Source: Gammaproteobacteria bacterium
Lineage (GTDB): Bacteria; Pseudomonadota; Gammaproteobacteria; Pseudomonadales; Azotimanducaceae
DNA: 10,151 nt
Direction of reading: 5' to 3'
Assembly: GCA_030430515.1 (NCBI GenBank)
Contig: JAUIKX010000116.1
Coordinates: 1-10,151 of the forward strand
Under the pieces are notes generated by a model. The model saw only the letters and a list, made by a program, of their open reading frames with translations, did no database searches and was not told the DNA's origin. Shown one piece after another: positions 5,472-10,151 of this stretch. Both the position numbers and the translations under genes were made by a program. Positions within the stretch are counted from its first letter, which is position 1. Each line of letters starts with the position of its first letter.

Positions 5472-6538
5472 ATACGGTGGTCATCGGTGCCGGTGTTGTG
5501 GGGCTGGCGGTGGCCCGCCGTCTGGCAATGGCCGGCCGCGAAGTGCTGGTGCTCGAGCGCAACGCGGGTATCGGCATGGAAACCAGCGCCAGAAATTCGG
5601 AAGTGATTCATGCCGGAATCTACTACCCGGGCGGTTCCCTGAAAGCGCGCCTGTGTGTGGCGGGAAAGCATGCGCTCTATGAATACTGCAAAGCTAAGCA
5701 AGTTCCTTTCCAACAGTGCGGTAAGCTGATCGTCGCCTCAGAAGAGACACAGGTTGCCACGCTCGAGGGCATTCGGGATCAGGGCCTGACGAATGGCGCC
5801 GGGGAGTTGGCATGGCTGGATCGCCAGCAAGTGCAGGGTATGGAGCCCGAGGTTCGGTGTGTTGCCGCGGTGCATTCCGAGACCACCGGGATCATCGATT
5901 CGCACGCCTATATGCTGGCGCTGCAGGGTGATCTGGAAGCCAATGGCGGCATGCTGGCGCTGGTCAGCAACGTTACCTCGCTGAGCGTCAGCGATGCCGG
6001 CATCGTCGTGCAAACCGACGAGATGGCCGTTTGCGCGCAGCAGGTCGTGAACGCTGCCGGTCTGCATGCGCCTGTCTTTGCCGAACAGACCGGCGTTTCC
6101 TGCAAGCGTTTTTTCGCGCGCGGCCGCTATTACACGTACAGCGGCAGGGCGCCTTTCGGACGGCTCGTGTATCCGGTGCCGGAACCCGGAGGGCTGGGCG
6201 TGCATGTCACGCTGGACCTGGGCGGCGGCGCTCGTTTCGGCCCGGATGTGGCCTGGATCGACGACATCGACTACGCCTTCGATGACAGTGTCCGGGAGCG
6301 TTTCGCAGCGGCCATACGCAGCTACTTCCCCGGAATTGACAGTGCGCGTCTGCAGCCGGGCTACACTGGCATCCGCCCGAAAATTTCCGGGCCGGGTGAA
6401 CCGGCCGCAGACTTCCGCATCTCCGGGCCAGCGGAACACGGCATCGACGGTCTGGTGCACCTGCTGGGTATCGAATCCCCGGGGCTCACAGCATCCCTCG
6501 CCATCGCTGACGAAACGGCGGTTGCGCTTTGCGTCTGA
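5459..6538 (+). CDS. FAD-dependent oxidoreductase, L-2-hydroxyglutarate oxidase (LhgO)-like, 359 aa
   Basis: The N-terminus is a Rossmann FAD site: VDTVVIGAGVVGLAVAR with GxGxxG at residues 10-15, and Glu33 closing the second strand for the ribose. The segment TSARNSEVIHAGIYYPGGS (42-60), followed by KARLCVAGK, is typical of the L-2-hydroxyglutarate dehydrogenase/oxidase branch of the DAO superfamily. The C-terminus has GYTGIRPK (301-308) and GIESPGLTASLAIA (337-350), the usual FAD-closing motif. The family oxidises L-2-hydroxyglutarate to 2-oxoglutarate, a metabolite-repair step, passing electrons to quinone or oxygen. It is shorter than E. coli LhgO (about 420 residues), so another 2-hydroxy acid is possible. 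The ATG at 5459 has AAGGG five bases upstream and overlaps the end of epmC by 13 bases. No signal peptide or membrane helix. Confidence 0.85.
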   Translation: MEPVDTVVIGAGVVGLAVARRLAMAGREVLVLERNAGIGMETSARNSEVIHAGIYYPGGSLKARLCVAGKHALYEYCKAKQVPFQQCGKLIVASEETQVATLEGIRDQGLTNGAGELAWLDRQQVQGMEPEVRCVAAVHSETTGIIDSHAYMLALQGDLEANGGMLALVSNVTSLSVSDAGIVVQTDEMAVCAQQVVNAAGLHAPVFAEQTGVSCKRFFARGRYYTYSGRAPFGRLVYPVPEPGGLGVHVTLDLGGGARFGPDVAWIDDIDYAFDDSVRERFAAAIRSYFPGIDSARLQPGYTGIRPKISGPGEPAADFRISGPAEHGIDGLVHLLGIESPGLTASLAIADETAVALCV

Positions 6539-7635
6539 CCGTCGGCTTTCTTGTGAACCCGGTGGCTGGGCTGGGTGGCTCGGTCGGCCTCAAGGGCAGT
6601 GATGGCGAGGACATACAGCGTAAGGCGGCAGAGCGTGGTGGCTCGCCGCGCGCACCGCAACGTGCCGAGGCGTTCTTCAGCGCGCTGGGCGAGTACGCAT
6701 CACGGGTGCGCTGGCTGACAGTTGCGGGTGAGATGGGCGAGGAACTATTGCCCGTGCCGGCGGAGGTGGTCTACACGCCCGAAGCCCCAACGACACCCGA
6801 GGATACCCGGACAGGTGCCAGAGCATTGCAGGACAACGGCGCCGATGTACTGGTATTTCTCGGCGGAGACGGCACCGCTCGCGACCTCTACGATGCTTTG
6901 CGGACCGGTTTGCCCGTGATCGGCATTCCCAGTGGTGTGAAGATGCACAGCGGTGTGTTTGCCACATCTCCGCGGGCCGGAGCGGAAATCCTGCAGCGTT
7001 TGATCAGCGGTGGGCTCGTGGCATCCACCTGGGTGGAAGTCAGAGACGTGGATGAATCGGCGCTGCGTGAAGGCCGGACGGGTAGCCGCTACTACGGCGA
7101 GCTCTGCGTGCCCGAGATTGCAGGTTTCGTGCAGCACACGAAAATCGGTGGGCGCGAGGACGAAGACCTTGCTCTGGAGGAGATCGTTCAAGGCTGTCTG
7201 GCCGCACTGGATGACTTTGATGGAGCGCTCGTGCTGGGTCCGGGCGGCACCATGCTGGCGCTCAAGCACGCGTTGGGAATTGAAGGCACGCTGCTTGGTG
7301 TGGATGTGCGTGACGTTTCAGGGGAATGGCATCTCGATGTCGGCAGCGAACGCCTGGAAGGCCTGGAAAATGCCCGGTTGGTGCTCAGTTTCGGCCGGGG
7401 GCAGGGCGTGCTCATCGGTCGCGGTAACCAGCAGCTTTCTCCGGCGTTTCTCCGCGAGCTAGACCCCCGGCGAGATGTGCTGGTGGCAGCATCGCGGAGC
7501 AAGCTTGCGGGACTCGACGGCCGGCCGTTGCTGCTCGACACTGGGGATACGGCACTCGATCAGGCCTGGGCCGGACTCTGGAAAATTCTCGTGGGATTTG
7601 AAGATTACTTACTCTACAAGGTGAACCGTGCTTGA
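6529..7635 (+). CDS. ATP-NAD kinase family protein (COG3199 type), 368 aa
   Basis: The protein begins MRLTVGFLVNPVAGLGGSVG, then LKGSDG, the N-terminal signature of the COG3199 ATP-NAD kinase-like family. FLGGDGTARD at 110-119 is the GGDGT diacylglycerol/NAD-kinase motif that binds the phosphate donor. GIPSGVKMHSGVF (132-144) follows as in the family. Later glycine-rich segments, VLGPGGTMLALKHALG at about 236-251 and FGRGQGVLIGRGNQQLSP at about 289-306, fit the C-terminal domain. Such proteins are predicted to phosphorylate NAD to NADP, but several members have unknown substrates. The start is a TTG at 6529, which overlaps the previous gene by 10 bases; no in-frame ATG is near and the Shine-Dalgarno is poor. 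It overlaps the next gene by eight bases (GTGCTTGA). Confidence 0.85.
   Translation: MRLTVGFLVNPVAGLGGSVGLKGSDGEDIQRKAAERGGSPRAPQRAEAFFSALGEYASRVRWLTVAGEMGEELLPVPAEVVYTPEAPTTPEDTRTGARALQDNGADVLVFLGGDGTARDLYDALRTGLPVIGIPSGVKMHSGVFATSPRAGAEILQRLISGGLVASTWVEVRDVDESALREGRTGSRYYGELCVPEIAGFVQHTKIGGREDEDLALEEIVQGCLAALDDFDGALVLGPGGTMLALKHALGIEGTLLGVDVRDVSGEWHLDVGSERLEGLENARLVLSFGRGQGVLIGRGNQQLSPAFLRELDPRRDVLVAASRSKLAGLDGRPLLLDTGDTALDQAWAGLWKILVGFEDYLLYKVNRA
7618..7624 (+). promoter_or_regulatory. Shine-Dalgarno AAGGTGA for a GTG start
   Basis: AAGG at 7618-7621 is six bases before GTG 7628. The site and the start both lie inside the final codons of the NAD-kinase gene, so translation of the two is probably coupled. 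Confidence 0.65.
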
Positions 7636-8548
7636 TCTGAATCAGCTCGTATCGATATGTGCTCAGCGTTACGACGCCGCGTCGGCTGATGCTCGACGTC
7701 TGCTGCATGGTCGCGGCCATACCTACCCGGGGTTCGAGCAGGTCACCGTCGACGCCTTCGCGCCTTATCTTTTGGTGGGTCTCTTTCGTGATGCGGCCAG
7801 GCTCGACGACGGCGCGGTCCGGCAGATGGTCGATGCGCTGGCGGAAGCGTTTCCAGATGTCACCGGCATCGCGGTGCAGCGCCGGGACGGCCGAAACACA
7901 CGCTCGGAAGTGCTCTACGGCTCGGTGCCTGAATTGATTCATGCAGAGGAACAGGAGCTCAAGTACGAAGTTCGGCCGCTGGCCAATCAGAATGTCGGGC
8001 TGTTTCTCGATATCGCGCCGCTGAGAAAGATATTGGCCGATGGCTGCGAAGGCAAAAACGTGCTGAATCTGTTTGCGTTCACGTGCTCGCTATCGGTCGC
8101 TGCTTTGGCAGGAGGCGCTCGCCAGGTGGTGAACAACGACATGAGCCGCAGCGCGCTGGATATCGGCAAAGCCAACCACGAGGCAAACAATCAGGATCTT
8201 CGTGCAGTGCGAATGTTGCCGCACAACCTCTTCAAATCGTGGTGGAAAGTGCGTCAGCTGGGTCCGTACGACATCGTCATCATCGACCCGCCCACCAACC
8301 AGCGTGGCAGCTTCGTGGCCGAAAAGCACTATGGGCAGATCTTCAAGAGGCTGAGCGAGTTCACGGTGCCAGGTAGCCGTGTGTACGCATGTCTCAACTC
8401 GCCGTTTCACAATGCTGAGTTTCTGCCTGGCCTCGCATCGAGATGGGCGCCCCAGGCGTCGTTGGTGCAACGCCTGCAGGGGAGCGACGACTTCCCGGAC
8501 GTTGATCCGGACCGGGCGCTCAAGGTTTACGAGTACGTCATAACCTGA
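7628..8548 (+). CDS. Class I SAM-dependent methyltransferase, RlmI/RlmK-like, 306 aa
   Basis: Residues 1-105 are an N-terminal region that I do not recognise as a PUA or THUMP domain. Residues 110-138 (ELKYEVRPLANQNVGLFLD, then APLRKIL) resemble the beta-hairpin lead-in of RlmI/RlmK rRNA methyltransferases (compare GQKTGFFLDQR). Motif I is KNVLNLFAFTCSLSVAAL (143-160), the acidic residue binding the SAM ribose is Asp171 in NNDMS, and motif IV is IVIIDPPTNQRGSF (216-229). The end (LKVYEYVIT) is the usual last strand. The likely role is base methylation of rRNA or another RNA, but the target is unknown. Motif I has Cys153 where RlmI/RlmK relatives have Gly. It is the last gene of the operon, overlapping the previous one by eight bases and converging on the P450 gene. 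Confidence 0.83.
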   Translation: MLDLNQLVSICAQRYDAASADARRLLHGRGHTYPGFEQVTVDAFAPYLLVGLFRDAARLDDGAVRQMVDALAEAFPDVTGIAVQRRDGRNTRSEVLYGSVPELIHAEEQELKYEVRPLANQNVGLFLDIAPLRKILADGCEGKNVLNLFAFTCSLSVAALAGGARQVVNNDMSRSALDIGKANHEANNQDLRAVRMLPHNLFKSWWKVRQLGPYDIVIIDPPTNQRGSFVAEKHYGQIFKRLSEFTVPGSRVYACLNSPFHNAEFLPGLASRWAPQASLVQRLQGSDDFPDVDPDRALKVYEYVIT

Positions 8549-8549
8549 G

Positions 8550-8565
8550 CGCTGCGTGATCAGCG
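8550..8565. terminator. Weak hairpin between convergent stops, possible bidirectional terminator
   Basis: CGCTG (8550-8554) and CAGCG (8561-8565) form a five-pair stem with a six-base loop between the convergent methyltransferase and P450 genes, reaching into the P450 stop. There is no T-run on either strand, so intrinsic termination would be poor. It is listed only because these two genes must end here. Confidence 0.2.
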
Positions 8566-9822
8566 GATGACGTCGAAGGCGACGTTGAGTCCGGTCAGCC
8601 CGTGCAGCAGCGCGTTGGGTGAGAACTGTGGCGGATGGGCATCATCGGCGAGCCGGAAGTTCTCGAGCCGTTTGAAGATCACCGAAAATGCGCCGTTCAT
8701 CTCCCTGCGCGCCAGTGCCGCACCCAGACAGTGATGAATGCCTTTGCCGAAGGCCACATGTTCGCGAAGATTGCCGCGCGTGATATCGAAGCGCTGGGCG
8801 TCCTCGAACTGCCGCTCATCCTGGTTCGCCGAGGCGAAGCGGGCGAAGCAGATCGAGTTTTCCGGAATCGTCACCCCATGCAGCGTGACATCGCGGGTGG
8901 TTCGACGAAACATATTGGACGACGGGCTCGAGTAGCGCAGAATCTCCTCGACCAGCGCGCTGATGCGCTCCGGCGAGGGGTCGTTGCGCACCAGTTCATA
9001 TTGATCCGGGTTCTCGATCAGCAGCCAGATGCCTTCGGTGAGAGACGCAGCGGTGGTCTCGTTGCCGGCCACCATGATCTGCGACAGCATGGAAAGACAC
9101 TCCGCGTCATCCAGCGGTTTTTCATCGTCGAGCTTGGCGTTGACCACCATGGACAGAATGTCGTCAGTCGGGTTATCCCGTCGCTCGTTCATGCGTTTGA
9201 CGAAGTAGTGCTGAAACTCAACCATGCCGCGCGCAGCTTCTTTCAGGCCTTCGCGGTCGAGCTGCTGGCTCAGGTTGCCGATAAACGCTTCGGTCCAGCG
9301 TCTGAGGTGCGGCAAGTCCTCCATCGGCGTGCCGATCTGCGAGCCGATGACCGTCAGCGGCAGAGGTATACCGAAGGCTTCCAGAAATTCGCAATGACCT
9401 GCGTCCGCGAACTGATCGATCAGGTCGTTCGATACCTGCTCGATATACGGCTCCAGCTTTTTCAGGTTTCTCGGTGAGAACGCACCGTCCACGAACTTCC
9501 GATACCGTCTCTGCAGCGGCGGGTCCTGGGTGAGCATGGTGGGCACGTTGGGGTATCCCTGGTCCATGATGGCGGTGATCTCCGGGTCGTCGGAGTTCAC
9601 GCCCCGGGTGTTCCCGCCAGGCATGACGCTGGAAAACGTCTTGGCATCACTCGCCATCGCCACCACGTCTTCATATCGTGAGATGAAGTAGATGCCACTC
9701 GTGGGGTCGAGAAAGACCGGCGCTTCGTCGCGGAGGCGTTTGTTCATGACCCAGGGTTGGATCAGGTTCTCAGGCGCCATGGGGTTGATCTGGTGTACCG
9801 GACAGCTGGCGACATCGCTCAT
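8560..9822 (-). CDS. Cytochrome P450, bacterial soluble class, 420 aa
   Basis: All core P450 motifs are present. The I-helix oxygen-activation motif is VAGNETTAAS (251-260), the K-helix ExxR is Glu293-Arg296 (EEILRYSSP), and the heme loop is FGKGIHHCLG at 358-367 with Cys365 as the thiolate ligand. The length and lack of a membrane anchor fit a cytoplasmic class I enzyme that takes electrons from a ferredoxin and reductase, neither of which is in the window. P450s of this kind hydroxylate hydrophobic substrates such as terpenes, steroids or alkyl chains; specificity cannot be read here. In the C-helix, DPPLQRRYRKFV has Gln104 where His is usual. Start ATG 9822 has AGGA seven bases upstream; a GTG at 9828 is too close to it. 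The upstream gene ends 10 bases before. Confidence 0.95.
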   Translation of the reverse strand: MSDVASCPVHQINPMAPENLIQPWVMNKRLRDEAPVFLDPTSGIYFISRYEDVVAMASDAKTFSSVMPGGNTRGVNSDDPEITAIMDQGYPNVPTMLTQDPPLQRRYRKFVDGAFSPRNLKKLEPYIEQVSNDLIDQFADAGHCEFLEAFGIPLPLTVIGSQIGTPMEDLPHLRRWTEAFIGNLSQQLDREGLKEAARGMVEFQHYFVKRMNERRDNPTDDILSMVVNAKLDDEKPLDDAECLSMLSQIMVAGNETTAASLTEGIWLLIENPDQYELVRNDPSPERISALVEEILRYSSPSSNMFRRTTRDVTLHGVTIPENSICFARFASANQDERQFEDAQRFDITRGNLREHVAFGKGIHHCLGAALARREMNGAFSVIFKRLENFRLADDAHPPQFSPNALLHGLTGLNVAFDVIR

Positions 9823-9827
9823 GAGCA

Positions 9828-9833
9828 CTTCCT
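9828..9833 (-). promoter_or_regulatory. Shine-Dalgarno AGGAAG for the P450 gene
   Basis: AGGAAG on the minus strand (9833-9828) begins at the last base of the upstream stop codon (TGA, 9835-9833) and its AGGA core is seven bases before ATG 9822. A ribosome finishing the upstream gene would sit on it, which suggests coupled translation. Confidence 0.65.
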
Positions 9834-10151
9834 CAAGTCATTTCTCGGATGAATTCCAGAACCACCCAGCGCAGCTCCGTCGATGAGCCCTGCCTGAGTG
9901 CGTTTCTCATTCTGGCCAGCAGCGTATCGCGATCCAGCGCCAGAGTCTCTGGCTCGCGTTTCGTTCGTGGCGTGATCAGCTTGCTGAGCGCCCTGCCTGT
10001 GAGCACCGCCTGCTCCACGGCTTCGGTTTTGAGCGTGTCTTCGAAGCGAATGAAACCCTCGTCCTTCAGCCAGTTCAGGGCAGCGAAACAGGCCAGATAG
10101 CGGTTGCTGTGCAGGCCGTACTCGTCCGGCTCTTCCTCGCGATACACATCT
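9833..10151 (-). CDS. Unrecognised cytoplasmic protein, C-terminal 105 residues, 5' end outside window
   Basis: The frame stays open to the right edge and ends with TGA at 9835-9833. A GTG at 10147 could be a start, but no Shine-Dalgarno can be seen before it, so the gene probably begins outside. The visible part opens with an acidic stretch (YREEEPDEYGLHSNRY), then YLACFAALNWLKDEGFIRF, DTLKTEAVEQAVLTGRALSKL, and a basic linker (TPRTKREPE). It ends with a helix (LDRDTLLARMRNALRQG) and a hydrophobic final helix (LRWVVLEFIREM). It looks soluble and mostly helical. The segment from NWLKDEGFIRF to LTGRALSKL could be winged-helix-like, where a helix and wing precede 'LT..G..LL', but this is a guess. 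It is only 10 bases upstream of the P450 gene and probably shares its transcript. I do not recognise the family. Confidence 0.6.
   Translation of the reverse strand, partial: DVYREEEPDEYGLHSNRYLACFAALNWLKDEGFIRFEDTLKTEAVEQAVLTGRALSKLITPRTKREPETLALDRDTLLARMRNALRQGSSTELRWVVLEFIREMT

Noticed and set aside
5738..6460. 240-codon minus-strand frame opposite the FAD oxidoreductase
   Set aside because: Shadow of a strongly supported FAD-binding protein.
8635..9477. 280-codon plus-strand frame opposite the P450
   Set aside because: The opposite strand holds a complete P450 with all catalytic motifs; this frame has no recognisable features.
1..10151. Mobile element, prophage, tRNA or attachment-site content
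   Set aside because: No transposase, integrase, terminal inverted repeats or tRNA-like cloverleaf was seen, and base composition looks even by eye.

Overview
The window is GC-rich, densely coding DNA, most likely a chromosome segment of a free-living gammaproteobacterium. The main pointers are an EpmC-type EF-P hydroxylase (a family typical of Gammaproteobacteria), a TusA-family sulfurtransferase, and Gram-negative envelope features: two lipoprotein signal peptides and a TonB-C-like domain. No tRNA, rRNA, insertion sequence, phage gene or CRISPR array is visible. The genus cannot be fixed from sequence alone.

Layout. (1) Positions 1-4163, minus strand: an apparent envelope gene cluster. In transcription order it holds a secreted TPR protein with a TonB-C-like domain (4163-2685), a Gly/Ser/Pro-rich lipoprotein (2614-1622), a second larger lipoprotein (1622-387), a 58-residue single-pass membrane protein (369-193), and the first 46 codons of a crotonase-family enzyme (139 to the left edge). 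The first four have no function I can name. They are the best candidate here for an undescribed system. (2) Positions 4164-4297: a short divergent promoter region. (3) Positions 4298-8548, plus strand: six tightly packed genes that overlap or nearly touch: tusA, a gamma-glutamylcyclotransferase-like gene, epmC, an L-2-hydroxyglutarate-oxidase-like FAD enzyme, a COG3199-type ATP-NAD kinase, and an RlmI/RlmK-like SAM methyltransferase. (4) Positions 8560-10151, minus strand: a cytochrome P450 preceded by the 3' part of an unrecognised gene that runs off the right edge. The methyltransferase and P450 genes converge with 11 bases between their stops.

How the genes may work together. In the plus-strand operon, three products plausibly act on translation: sulfur delivery for tRNA thiolation, EF-P hydroxylation and RNA methylation. 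The other three touch small-molecule metabolism: glutamyl cyclisation, 2-hydroxy-acid oxidation and NADP supply. No single pathway joins all six, so the operon looks like co-expressed housekeeping and repair functions. In the minus-strand cluster, signal peptides and lipoboxes place the products in the periplasm or on membranes, and a shared envelope complex is an inference from gene order only. Four of the six plus-strand genes appear to use non-ATG starts. Several start sites were moved from the longest open frame because of Shine-Dalgarno position or signal-peptide logic, and these are explained per gene.
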